64,000 nt of DNA, taken from contig NZ_CP088952.1 of the NCBI RefSeq assembly GCF_021165955.1, positions 1,302,001 through 1,366,000 of the forward strand, given 5' to 3'. The position numbers and the translations under genes are program-made. Positions 53,522 through 61,989 of this stretch are shown here, in pieces. Each line of letters opens with the position of its first letter. Within the stretch, counting starts at the first letter, position 1. The stretch comes from Massilia endophytica. Its GTDB lineage: Bacteria; Pseudomonadota; Gammaproteobacteria; Burkholderiales; Burkholderiaceae_D. The notes below the pieces were generated by a model. It was not told the origin of the DNA, made no database searches, and saw nothing but the letters and a program-made list of their open reading frames with translations.

Positions 53522-54898
53522 ATGGCCAAGGCCAAGACTCAATATACGTGCAGCGAATGCGGCGGCACCAGCAGCAAATGGACCGGCCAATGTTCCTCCT
53601 GCCAGCAATGGAACACCATGGTGGAGACGGTGATCGAGAGCGCGGGCGCGAACCGCTTCTCGCAGAGCCAGCACCAGTCGCTGGCGCAGACGGCGCCCGT
53701 ACTGTCCCTGAGCGATATCGAGGCGATGGATGTGCCGCGCTTCGGCACCGGCATCGAGGAATTCGACCGCGTGCTGGGCGGCGGCCTGGTGGCGGGCGGC
53801 GTGGTGCTGATCGGCGGCGATCCGGGCATCGGCAAGTCCACGCTGCTGCTGCAGGCGCTGGCCAATATGTCGCAGATGAAGAGCGTGCTGTATGTGAGCG
53901 GCGAGGAGTCCGGCGCCCAGATCGCGCTGCGCGCCAAGCGCCTGGCCATCGACGCCCGCGAGCTGAAGCTCCAGGCGGAAATCCAGCTCGAAAAAATCCT
54001 CAACACCCTGGCCGAGCTGAAGCCGCAGGTGGCGGTAATCGACTCGATCCAGACCCTGTACTCGGATGCGCTGACTTCCGCCCCCGGTTCCGTGGCCCAG
54101 GTGCGCGAATGCGCCGCCCAGCTCACGCGTGTGGCCAAGCAGAGCGGCGTCACTATCATCCTGGTAGGCCATGTGACGAAAGAGGGCGCTCTGGCGGGAC
54201 CGCGCGTGCTGGAGCACATCGTGGATACCGTGCTCTATTTCGAAGGCGACAGCCATTCCAGCTTCCGCCTCGTGCGCGCCATCAAGAACCGCTTCGGCGC
54301 GGTGAACGAGCTGGGCGTGTTCGCGATGACGGAGAAGGGCCTGAAGGGCGTGTCGAATCCCTCGGCGCTCTTCCTGTCCCAGCACGACAACCAGGTGCCC
54401 GGCTCCTGCGTGATGGTGACGCAGGAGGGCACGCGCCCGCTGCTGGTGGAGATCCAGGCACTGGTGGACGCGAGCCACCTGCCCAATGCGCGCCGCCTTT
54501 CGGTGGGCCTGGAGCAGAACCGGCTTGCCATGCTGCTGGCCGTGCTGCACCGGCACGCTGGCATTGCGGCTTTCGACCAGGACGTGTTCATCAACGCCGT
54601 GGGCGGGGTGAAGATTACGGAACCGGCCGCCGACCTCGCCGTCTTGCTCGCTATCAACTCGTCGATGCGCAACAAGGCGCTGCCGCGCGGTTTCGTGGTC
54701 TTCGGCGAAGTGGGCCTGGCCGGTGAAATCCGGCCCGCGCCGCGCGGCCAGGAGCGGCTGCGCGAAGCGGCCAAACTGGGCTTCTCCATTGCCATGATTC
54801 CGAAGGCGAATGCACCAAAACAGCCCATCGAGGGCATGACGATTATTGCCGTCGACCGCATCGACGATGCATTTACGCGACTGCGCGAATTTCACTGA
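53522..54898 (+). CDS. radA: DNA repair protein RadA
   Basis: A 458-residue RecA-like branch-migration ATPase. A four-cysteine zinc finger opens the protein (YTCSECGG then GQCSSCQQW). Walker A is GGDPGIGKST, the RadA-specific motif is KNRFGAVNELGVF, and a C-terminal Lon-protease-like domain follows (GGVKITEPAADLAVLLAI, PRGFVVFGEVGLAGEI). It starts one base after the alr stop. Confidence 0.95.
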   Translation: MAKAKTQYTCSECGGTSSKWTGQCSSCQQWNTMVETVIESAGANRFSQSQHQSLAQTAPVLSLSDIEAMDVPRFGTGIEEFDRVLGGGLVAGGVVLIGGDPGIGKSTLLLQALANMSQMKSVLYVSGEESGAQIALRAKRLAIDARELKLQAEIQLEKILNTLAELKPQVAVIDSIQTLYSDALTSAPGSVAQVRECAAQLTRVAKQSGVTIILVGHVTKEGALAGPRVLEHIVDTVLYFEGDSHSSFRLVRAIKNRFGAVNELGVFAMTEKGLKGVSNPSALFLSQHDNQVPGSCVMVTQEGTRPLLVEIQALVDASHLPNARRLSVGLEQNRLAMLLAVLHRHAGIAAFDQDVFINAVGGVKITEPAADLAVLLAINSSMRNKALPRGFVVFGEVGLAGEIRPAPRGQERLREAAKLGFSIAMIPKANAPKQPIEGMTIIAVDRIDDAFTRLREFH

Positions 54899-54986
54899 CG
54901 TGCCTCATGGCAAGATCCTCGGCTGCACGCTAAAATGCTGAGCTGGAAATTCAATTCAGCCAAGCAATTACCAGTCGAGTAGCAAA

Positions 54987-55307
54987 TTGTTAGTAGATCA
55001 ACGACAGGGGGCGCGCAGGATCCTGCGCGTACGTGCAATGTGGTTAGCGGACGGCGGCAGCCCGCAGCCTGCGCGCACTTCCGACCTGGGTACGGCCGGA
55101 ATATCCATCACCACCGAGTACCGGGTGGACACCGGCCGCACGGGACAGGTGGTCTGGGAGATGCTGGTGGACGGCAGGCCGCAGGTGCTGACGGCGCGCG
55201 CCAAGGTGGCGCACTGCATTTACGGCGACGGCGCCTTCAAGGTCGGCTTCAGCTTCCTGCCCCTCGATAACGAAACGCAGACCGCCATCGCCAAGTTTAT
55301 GCGTTGA
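54987..55307 (+). CDS. PilZ-domain protein
   Basis: A 106-residue single-domain PilZ protein, a likely c-di-GMP receptor. The RxxxR-type element is in ARRILRVRA and the second motif reads DLGTAGISI, where the usual (D/N)xSxxG serine is glycine, so affinity may be changed. The TTG at 54987 is chosen because the first ATG (55038) would remove the RxxxR motif; the ribosome site is weak. It precedes fliD by 72 bases, which hints at a motility link. Confidence 0.72.
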   Translation: MLVDQRQGARRILRVRAMWLADGGSPQPARTSDLGTAGISITTEYRVDTGRTGQVVWEMLVDGRPQVLTARAKVAHCIYGDGAFKVGFSFLPLDNETQTAIAKFMR

Positions 55308-55379
55308 TTGCCGGTCTATTCCCGGTTTTGATTCCTGGGCGATATTGGATAATAATAAAGTCCGATAAGTGAGGCGCCC

Positions 55380-56705
55380 ATGAGCAACGTTGGCAATATC
55401 ATCTCTTCCATGTATGGCAACAGCAGCAGCGCCACGTCCGGCGCGCTGTCGCCGTCCGTCGCCGCCAAGGTGCAGCAGACCCTGGCGGGCCAGAAGGGCA
55501 CCATCGACAAGCTGAACGCGAGCCTCACGCGCGACCAGACCAAACTCTCCGGCCTGGGCCAGCTGCAAAGCGCCCTGGCCCTGTTCCAGAATATCGCCGA
55601 AAGCCTGTCTGGCGCGGGCCTGAGCACGAGCGCCACCTCGTCCACCAAGGGCGTGCTGACCGCCACCACCGGCGCCTCGGCGCAGGCGGGCAGCTACCAG
55701 CTGGACGTGAAGCAGCTGGCGCAAAGCCAGATCCTGAACAGCGAGGCGCAACTGGCGTCCGGCACGGATATCGGCACCGGCGGCAAGGCCAGCATCAAGA
55801 TCGAAACCGCTGGCGGCAGTTCGAAAACCATTACCCTCGAGAGCAGCGCCAGTTCGCTGGACGACATTGCGGCCGCCCTGAAAAAGGCGGGCGTGGACGC
55901 CAGCGTAGTGAAGGGCAGTGCGGGCTACGCGCTGCAGGTGCGCAGCGCGAGCGGCGAAGCCAGCTCACTGAAGTTCAGCGTGAGCGGCGATGCGGGCATC
56001 AAGAACTTCTTCAACAATCTGGAGCAGTCGCAGGCGGCCCAGGATGCCGTGCTGACCGTGGACGGCAAGGAAGTGCGCAGCGCCACCAATACGCTGGCCG
56101 ACACCATCAAGGGCGTCACGCTCAGCCTCGGCGGCACGGGGAAGACGGAGCTCACCGTCGCGCAGGACAGCAGCCAGATCGCCAAGAACGTGAAGAACTT
56201 CGTCGCCGGCTTCAATGACCTGAACACCCGGCTCGCGGCCTTGCAGGGCGGGGCGCTCAAGGGCGACAACGCCCTGGCCCAGGTCAGCAGCCAGCTCACG
56301 CAGCTGGTGAAGACGGGCGTGTCGTCCAGCGCGCTGGCCGACGCGGGCATCACGCAGGACAGCACCGGCAAGCTGGTGCTGGACGAGAAAAAGCTGTCCG
56401 CCGCCATCGCGGCCGATCCCTCCGCCGTGAGCAAGCTGTTTACCAACGACGGCAAGGGCATTGCCGACCAGCTGGACAAGAAGATCGACGGCCTGAGCGC
56501 GAACGGCGGCATCATCAAGCGCGAAGCGGCGCAGGTGGGCAAGGAGCTCGATTCGCTGCTGGACAAGAAGGAGAAGCTGGCCGCCACGCTCACCAAGCAG
56601 GCGCAGGCCCTGGCGCAGCTGTACACGCTGCAGGAGCAGTCCGGCACGGGCGGCCTGTTCGGCGCTCCGGGCGGCGCGCGCTCCCTGTTCGATATCCTGG
56701 CTTGA
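55380..56705 (+). CDS. fliD: Flagellar filament cap protein FliD
   Basis: A 441-residue protein that caps the growing filament and helps flagellin fold. The FliD N domain lies at about 20-115 and the FliD C domain at about 215-420 (VKNFVAGFNDLNTRLAALQG, LADAGITQDSTGKLVLDE, AIAADPSAVSKLF). No signal peptide is present, as expected for type III export. No fliC, fliS or other flagellar gene is near, so this copy is isolated from a flagellar cluster. A PilZ gene lies upstream. It could be a second FliD for an alternative filament. Confidence 0.88.
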   Translation: MSNVGNIISSMYGNSSSATSGALSPSVAAKVQQTLAGQKGTIDKLNASLTRDQTKLSGLGQLQSALALFQNIAESLSGAGLSTSATSSTKGVLTATTGASAQAGSYQLDVKQLAQSQILNSEAQLASGTDIGTGGKASIKIETAGGSSKTITLESSASSLDDIAAALKKAGVDASVVKGSAGYALQVRSASGEASSLKFSVSGDAGIKNFFNNLEQSQAAQDAVLTVDGKEVRSATNTLADTIKGVTLSLGGTGKTELTVAQDSSQIAKNVKNFVAGFNDLNTRLAALQGGALKGDNALAQVSSQLTQLVKTGVSSSALADAGITQDSTGKLVLDEKKLSAAIAADPSAVSKLFTNDGKGIADQLDKKIDGLSANGGIIKREAAQVGKELDSLLDKKEKLAATLTKQAQALAQLYTLQEQSGTGGLFGAPGGARSLFDILA

Positions 56706-56771
56706 GACAGTAAAGGTCTGACGGGTCCCCGCCGAAGCGGGAACCCTCGCAGCATGGGCGCTGCGCATTCG

Positions 56772-56891
56772 CTATTCTTCGTGATAGCGGTCGTTCAGCT
56801 TGTGATGGCTTCCCCTGCTTTCCGACAGCAGCTCATAGGCAATGAGCCCGACGGTGGCAAAGAAAATGCCTACAGTGAGCAGGTACGGCAT
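56772..56891 (-). CDS. 39-residue single-pass membrane peptide
   Basis: A short frame on the bottom strand begins at 56891 behind a strong GGGGGAGC ribosome site four bases upstream. The 39-residue product has one membrane segment (LLTVGIFFATVGLIAYELL) and a polar, charged tail (SESRGSHHKLNDRYHEE). Function unknown; small proteins of this kind often regulate membrane enzymes. The strong ribosome site and clean membrane segment argue that it is real. Confidence 0.6.
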   Translation of the reverse strand: MPYLLTVGIFFATVGLIAYELLSESRGSHHKLNDRYHEE

Positions 56892-56953
56892 GATTGCTCC
56901 CCCTGGTTAGTGCTACATGTAAACTCTAGCACTTGGCCATGCCTTTTCAAGGC

Positions 56954-57421
56954 TCATTTCACGACCAGGTCGGCAGACATGACGGCCCTCAAATAGATGC
57001 TTTCGGGGTCGCCCGGCTCGCGCTGCGAGAACCACCACGCAGCCGCCTTCTTCATCTCCCAATCGAGCGCTTCTCCCGTCATCAGCAGGGCGGCGGCCTG
57101 GCCCAGGGTGGGCTGGTGGCCTATGATGACCACGGTGTCCTTCCCGTTCGGCCAGTTGGCGGCGTCCAGCACGGCCTGCGGCTCGGCGCCGGGCGCGATC
57201 TCGGGATGCGTCTTGTATTTGCGGCCCAGGCCTTCGGCGGTCTGCACCGTGCGCACGGCGGGGCTGGCGAAGATGCGGCAGCTGTGGGGCAGCTGGCTGT
57301 CCAGCCACTGGCCCATGCGCTTGGCCTGCTTCTGGCCCTTGGCCGTGAGCTGGCGTTCCAGGTCGGGCAGGCCTTCCTCGCCCGGCTCGGCTTCCGCGTG
57401 ACGCCACAAGATCAGGTCCAT
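56954..57421 (-). CDS. sixA: SixA-like phosphohistidine phosphatase
   Basis: A 155-residue histidine phosphatase. The phospho-accepting histidine is His8 in ILWRHAEAEPG, the second histidine is in IIGHQPTLGQ, and the middle block SPAVRTVQTAEGL is standard. SixA removes phosphate from histidine in phosphotransfer proteins. It follows ppk1 by 18 bases on the same strand, so the two are likely cotranscribed. Confidence 0.88.
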   Translation of the reverse strand: MDLILWRHAEAEPGEEGLPDLERQLTAKGQKQAKRMGQWLDSQLPHSCRIFASPAVRTVQTAEGLGRKYKTHPEIAPGAEPQAVLDAANWPNGKDTVVIIGHQPTLGQAAALLMTGEALDWEMKKAAAWWFSQREPGDPESIYLRAVMSADLVVK

Positions 57422-57439
57422 GCTCTTCTCCTCGGGTGT

Positions 57440-59536
57440 TCAGTTCCCTGCGCCGTTGGCCGGCGTGCCTAGCGTGTCCATCAGATACTGCTGCGCGCTG
57501 AAGGCCGTCTGCTTGCCGCGCGGCTTGCGCCGCTGGTAGTGGCCGTTGGACTCCAGCTCCCATGCATTGGAGTTGTCTTTGAGGTAGGGGTTCAGTCCTT
57601 CCGCCAGCACGCGCCGCTTGAGGGCCTTGTCCAGCACGGGGAAGGCCACCTCGATGCGGCGGAACAGGTTGCGGTTCATCCAATCCGCGCTGGCGAGATA
57701 GACGTCGTGCGCCAGGTCGTTGCGGAAGTAGTAGATGCGGCTGTGCTCGAGGAAGCGGCCGATGATGGAGCGGACCTTGATATTTTCGGACAGGCCGGGC
57801 ACGCCCGGCTTCAGGGTGCAGGCGCCACGCACGATCAGGTCGATCTTCACGCCGCACTTCGAGGCCTCGTACAGCGCGCGGATCACCGACTCGTCCACCA
57901 GCGCATTGACCTTGGCGATGATGCGGCCGGGGCGGCCCGACTTGGCGATCTTGGCTTCGTTCTTGATGGCCTTGATGATTTCGCTTTGCAGGGAGAAGGG
58001 CGCCAGCCACACGTGGTGCAGCTTCTGCGGCTTGGTGAGGCTGGTGAGGTGCATGAAGACTTCGTTCACGTCGCGGCCCAGGGCGGGTTCGCTCGTGAGC
58101 AGGCCGAAGTCGGTGTAGAACTTGGTGGTGGTGGGGTGGTAATTGCCGGTGCCGAGGTGGGCGTAGTAGCGCAGCTCGCCGGCCTCGCGGCGGATCACGA
58201 GCGCCACCTTGGCGTGGGTCTTCAGGCCCACCACGCCGTACACCACTTGCGCGCCCACCTGTTCCAGCTTGTCCGCCCAGTTGATGTTCGCTTCCTCGTC
58301 GAAGCGCGCCATCAGTTCCACCACCACCGTCACTTCCTTGCCGAGGCGGGCGGCGGCGATCAGCGCTTCCATGAGGTCCGAGTTCATGCCCGTGCGGTAG
58401 ACCGTCTGCTTGATGGCCACCACGTTCGGGTCCAGCGCGGCGCTGCGGATGAAGTCGATCACCGTCTGGAAGGACTGGAAGGGGTGGTGCAGCAGGATGT
58501 CCTGCTCGCGCAGCGTGGCGAAGATGTCGCCGCTGATGGTCTTGTGCAGCACGCCCGGCACAAAGGGCGGGAAGCGCAGCTCGGGCGCCTTGGCGTGGTC
58601 GATGATCTCGTTCAGGCGCACCATGTTCACGGGGCCGTCCACCTGGTAGAGGCGGCTCTTGTGCAGGCCGAACTGGTCCAGCAGGAACTGCGAGAGTTCG
58701 GGCGGGCAGTTCTTCGCCACTTCCAGGCGCACGGAGCGGCCGAACTGGCGGCCCTGCAGCTCGCCCTTCAGCGCCTGGCGCAGGTTCTTGACCTCGTCCT
58801 CGTCCACCCACAGGTCGGAATCGCGCGTCACGCGGAACTGGGAGTAGGCCAGCACTTCGCGGCCTGCGAACAGGTCCGATACGTGGGCGTGGATGACGGA
58901 GGAGAGCAGGCAGAAGGACACGCCCGGCTCGTCCGACAGCTCGTCCGGCAGGCGGATGACGCGCGGCAGCATGCGCGGCGCCTTCACGATGGCAATGCCG
59001 GTGCCCCGGCCGAAAGCGTCCTTCCCGCTCAGCGATACGATGAAGTTCAGGGATTTGTTGACCACCTGGGGGAAGGGGTGGGCCGGGTCCAGGCCGATGG
59101 GCGTGAGCAGGGGCCGCACCTCGCTCTCGAAATACTCCTTGACCCAGGCGCGCTGCGCCTCGTTGCGCTGGTTGTGGCGCACGATGCGCACGCCGCTGGC
59201 CTTCAGCAGGGGCAGCACTTCCGTGTTCAGGATTTCATATTGGCGCGCCACCAGGGCGTGGCATTCGGCGCTCACCCGGTTCAGGGTCGCCGTCAGGGCG
59301 GGGTGCTCGGTCTGGCTGCCGTCCACGCTGGCCGCCGCCAGCAGGCTGGCCACCCGCACTTCGAAGAACTCATCGAGGTTGCTGCTCACGATGCACAGGT
59401 AGCGCAGGCGCTCGAGCACGGGAATATGCGGGTCCTCGGCCTGGGCCAGCACGCGCCGGTTGAAGGCGAGCTGGGACAGCTCGCGGTCCAGGAAGATGGC
59501 CTGCTTGGAGGCCTCCGTGCGAGTCTCGGGCTTCAT
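57440..59536 (-). CDS. ppk1: Polyphosphate kinase Ppk1
   Basis: A 698-residue enzyme that polymerises the gamma-phosphate of ATP into polyphosphate. The N-terminal block FLDRELSQLAFNRRVL, the autophosphorylated-histidine region HLGTGNYHPTTTKFYTDFGL and the second histidine in LEHSRIYYFRN are all present. The start at 59536 is chosen from family length, although the ribosome site is weak. On its own strand a Pho-box-like site lies about 90 bp upstream. It faces away from pstS. Confidence 0.95.
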   Translation of the reverse strand: MKPETRTEASKQAIFLDRELSQLAFNRRVLAQAEDPHIPVLERLRYLCIVSSNLDEFFEVRVASLLAAASVDGSQTEHPALTATLNRVSAECHALVARQYEILNTEVLPLLKASGVRIVRHNQRNEAQRAWVKEYFESEVRPLLTPIGLDPAHPFPQVVNKSLNFIVSLSGKDAFGRGTGIAIVKAPRMLPRVIRLPDELSDEPGVSFCLLSSVIHAHVSDLFAGREVLAYSQFRVTRDSDLWVDEDEVKNLRQALKGELQGRQFGRSVRLEVAKNCPPELSQFLLDQFGLHKSRLYQVDGPVNMVRLNEIIDHAKAPELRFPPFVPGVLHKTISGDIFATLREQDILLHHPFQSFQTVIDFIRSAALDPNVVAIKQTVYRTGMNSDLMEALIAAARLGKEVTVVVELMARFDEEANINWADKLEQVGAQVVYGVVGLKTHAKVALVIRREAGELRYYAHLGTGNYHPTTTKFYTDFGLLTSEPALGRDVNEVFMHLTSLTKPQKLHHVWLAPFSLQSEIIKAIKNEAKIAKSGRPGRIIAKVNALVDESVIRALYEASKCGVKIDLIVRGACTLKPGVPGLSENIKVRSIIGRFLEHSRIYYFRNDLAHDVYLASADWMNRNLFRRIEVAFPVLDKALKRRVLAEGLNPYLKDNSNAWELESNGHYQRRKPRGKQTAFSAQQYLMDTLGTPANGAGN

Positions 59537-59624
59537 ATTCTTGTCTTTTCGATAGCTTTTCACGCGAGGGAATTCTAGCGCCCCACGCTTTTTACGGGCG
59601 CGCGAAAGAGTGTAGATAGGAAAT

Positions 59625-59642
59625 ATGACAAGCCTATGACGG
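59625..59642 (-). promoter_or_regulatory. Weak Pho box facing ppk1
   Basis: Read on the bottom strand from 59642 to 59625 the sequence is CCGTCATAGGCTTGTCAT, matching 13 of 18 positions of the PhoB consensus, with the two GTCA half-sites 11 bp apart. Its orientation and distance suit ppk1 control. Binding is inferred. Confidence 0.5.
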
Positions 59643-59674
59643 CCGTTTTGGAAATATTTCAAGGGTGGGGCGAT

Positions 59675-59692
59675 ATGTCATAAAGCTGTCAC
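59675..59692 (+). promoter_or_regulatory. Strong Pho box upstream of pstS
   Basis: ATGTCATAAAGCTGTCAC matches 16 of 18 positions of the PhoB consensus CTGTCATA-A/T-A-A/T-CTGTCA-C/T. It lies 58 bp before the pstS ATG, the expected place for activation of the pst operon under phosphate limitation. Confidence 0.85.
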
Positions 59693-59749
59693 ATTGGCTC
59701 TTTACACTCCGCAGCAGTCAACCCCCCAACCCCCTAGAGGAAACTTGAT

Positions 59750-60793
59750 ATGCGTATGAAACAAATGTTCGCCTCCCTCGTTGTAGGCGTTTCCGCAGCA
59801 GTGGCTACCGCCAGCGTGTTCGCGGCGGACATGACCGGTGCAGGTGCTTCCTTCCCGTATCCGATCTATTCGAAGTGGGCTGAGTCGTACAAGGCAGCCA
59901 CCGGCAACGGCCTGAACTATGCTTCCGTCGGTTCCGGCGCGGGCATCAAGCAGATCAAAGCCAAGACCGTCGATTTCGGCGCTTCCGACATGCCCCTGAA
60001 AGCGGAAGAGCTGGACGCGGATGGCCTGATGCAGTTCCCGGCCATCATGGGCGGCGTGGTCACCGTGGTGAACGTGGACGGCATCGCCCCCGGCCAGCTG
60101 AAGCTGACCGGTCCCGTGGTCGCCGACATCTACATGGGCAAGATCACCCAGTGGAACGACGCCGCCATCGCTGCCCTGAACCCGGGCGTGAAACTGCCGG
60201 CCGCGGAAATCACCGTGGTGCACCGCGCCGACTCCTCGGGCACCTCCTTCCTGTTCACCGACTACCTGTCCAAGACCAGCCCTGAGTTCAAGACCAAGGT
60301 TGGCGCCAGCACCGCCGTGAAATGGCCAGTGGGCGTGGGCGGCAAGGGCAACGACGGCGTGGCCGCCAACGTGCAGCGCATCAAGGGCTCCATCGGCTAC
60401 GTGGAATGGGCCTACGCCAAGAAGAACAAGATGTCGCACACCCAGCTGAAGAACAAGGATGGCGTGTTCCTGCAGCCGGACGACGACGCCTTCAAGGCCG
60501 CTGCCGCCAATGCCGACTGGGCCAAGACCCCCGGCTTCGGCGTGGTGCTGACCGACCAGGCAGGCAAGGCATCCTGGCCGATCACCGGCGCCTCCTTCAT
60601 CCTGATGCACAAGCAGCAGGCTGACGCGGCCAAGGCCAAGGAAGTGATCAAGTTCTTCGACTGGGCCTACGCCAACGGCGACAAGTCGGCCACCGAACTG
60701 GATTACGTGCCGATGCCCGACGCAGTCGTGAAGCAGGTGCAGGCCTCCTGGAAGGCAAACCTGAAAGACGCTTCCGGCAAGGCGCTGTATTAA
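59750..60793 (+). CDS. pstS: Phosphate-binding periplasmic protein PstS
   Basis: A 347-residue binding protein of the high-affinity phosphate importer. The signal peptide (MKQMFASLVVGVSAAVATAS, cleavage near VFA-ADM) precedes TGAGASFPYPIYSKW, VDFGASDMPL and HRADSSGTSFLFTDYL, all PstS hallmarks for binding phosphate. A GAGGAAA ribosome site precedes the ATG at 59750; ATG 59756 is an alternative. A strong Pho box lies upstream. A 176-bp gap with palindromic repeats follows before pstC. Confidence 0.95.
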   Translation: MRMKQMFASLVVGVSAAVATASVFAADMTGAGASFPYPIYSKWAESYKAATGNGLNYASVGSGAGIKQIKAKTVDFGASDMPLKAEELDADGLMQFPAIMGGVVTVVNVDGIAPGQLKLTGPVVADIYMGKITQWNDAAIAALNPGVKLPAAEITVVHRADSSGTSFLFTDYLSKTSPEFKTKVGASTAVKWPVGVGGKGNDGVAANVQRIKGSIGYVEWAYAKKNKMSHTQLKNKDGVFLQPDDDAFKAAAANADWAKTPGFGVVLTDQAGKASWPITGASFILMHKQQADAAKAKEVIKFFDWAYANGDKSATELDYVPMPDAVVKQVQASWKANLKDASGKALY

Positions 60794-60800
60794 GTAGCGA

Positions 60801-60934
60801 AGGGGACAGACCCCGGATGGGGACTCGCCGTCCGCGTCTGTCCCCGGTACCCTGGTCAGCCACCGATCACAGTCAGTCAACTGTGTTGAGTGGCGGACTG
60901 TGCTCTCGGGGACAGACCCGTAGGGTCTGTCCCC
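60801..60934. repeat. Two GGGGACAGACCCC-type units between pstS and pstC
   Basis: The first unit (60801-60845) has AGGGGACAGACCCC with GTCTGTCCCC as its partner. The second (60908-60934) pairs GGGGACAGACCC with GGGTCTGTCCCC around a three-base loop. They sit inside the pst operon, where they could halt or stabilise transcripts so that PstS is made in excess over the membrane subunits. Confidence 0.85.
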
Positions 60935-60969
60935 TGTGTCAAGAGCAGCAAATACTATAAGAACATTCC

Positions 60970-61989
60970 ATGAGCGCAGAATTGTCATCCTCCACGCTGT
61001 CCGTTCAGGAGTCCAACATGAACGAGGCTGCGGCCCACGCCGCCATGCAGTCCACCATGCGCAAGCAGCGCATCCAGGACTTCATCTTCCACAAGCTGAC
61101 CATGCTGTTCGCACTCTCCGTGCTCTTCGTCCTGGTCGGCATTATCGTATCCCTCATCATCGGCGCGATTCCTGCATTGAAGGAATTCGGGCCGAAATTC
61201 ATTTCCACGGTCGAATGGGACCCGGTGAACGACCAGTACGGCGCCCTGATCGCCATCGTCGGCACCCTGGTCACCTCCGGCATTGCGCTGCTGATCGCCT
61301 TCCCGGTCAGCTTCGGCATCGCCCTGTTCCTGACCGAGATCTGCCCCGTATGGCTGCGCCGCCCGCTGGGCACCGCCGTCGAACTGCTGGCCGGTGTGCC
61401 GTCGATCATTTACGGCATGTGGGGCCTGTTCGTGTTCGCCCCCCTGTTCGGCGACTACGTTCAGCCCCTGCTGAAGTCCACCCTGGGCATGGTCCCCTTC
61501 ATCGGCGTGCTCTTCAAAGGCCCCACCATGGGTATCGGCCTGCTCACCGCGGGCATCATCCTCGCCGTGATGATCATTCCCTTCATCGCCTCCGTGATGC
61601 GCGACGTGTTCGAGATCGTGCCCGCCGTGCTGAAGGAATCTGCTTACGGCCTCGGTTGCACACGCTGGGAAGTGGTGCGCAAGATCGTTCTGCCTTACAC
61701 CAAGTCCGGCGTGGTGGGCGGCGTGATGCTGGGCCTGGGCCGTGCTCTGGGCGAAACCATGGCCGTGACCTTTGTGATCGGTAACGCCAACAAGCTGGGC
61801 GCCAGCCTCTTCTCGCCGGGGAACAGCATCGCCTCCACCCTGGCCAACGAGTTCGGCGAAGCGGCCACGCCGCTGCACGTGTCCTCGCTGCTTTCGCTGG
61901 GTCTGATCCTCTTCCTCATCACCCTGATCGTGCTTTCGGCTGCGAAGCTGATGCTGGCCGGTATGTCCCGCAAGGAGGGCGTGAAATGA
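60970..61989 (+). CDS. pstC: Phosphate ABC transporter permease PstC
   Basis: A 339-residue inner-membrane subunit with six main membrane segments (first at LTMLFALSVLFVLVGIIVSL). Family blocks are LAGVPSIIYGMWGLFVFAP and the coupling loop VLKESAYGLGCTRWEVVRKI, ending GLGRALGETMAV. A second ATG at 61018 could also serve as start. Its end overlaps the pstA start by four bases. Confidence 0.94.
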   Translation: MSAELSSSTLSVQESNMNEAAAHAAMQSTMRKQRIQDFIFHKLTMLFALSVLFVLVGIIVSLIIGAIPALKEFGPKFISTVEWDPVNDQYGALIAIVGTLVTSGIALLIAFPVSFGIALFLTEICPVWLRRPLGTAVELLAGVPSIIYGMWGLFVFAPLFGDYVQPLLKSTLGMVPFIGVLFKGPTMGIGLLTAGIILAVMIIPFIASVMRDVFEIVPAVLKESAYGLGCTRWEVVRKIVLPYTKSGVVGGVMLGLGRALGETMAVTFVIGNANKLGASLFSPGNSIASTLANEFGEAATPLHVSSLLSLGLILFLITLIVLSAAKLMLAGMSRKEGVK

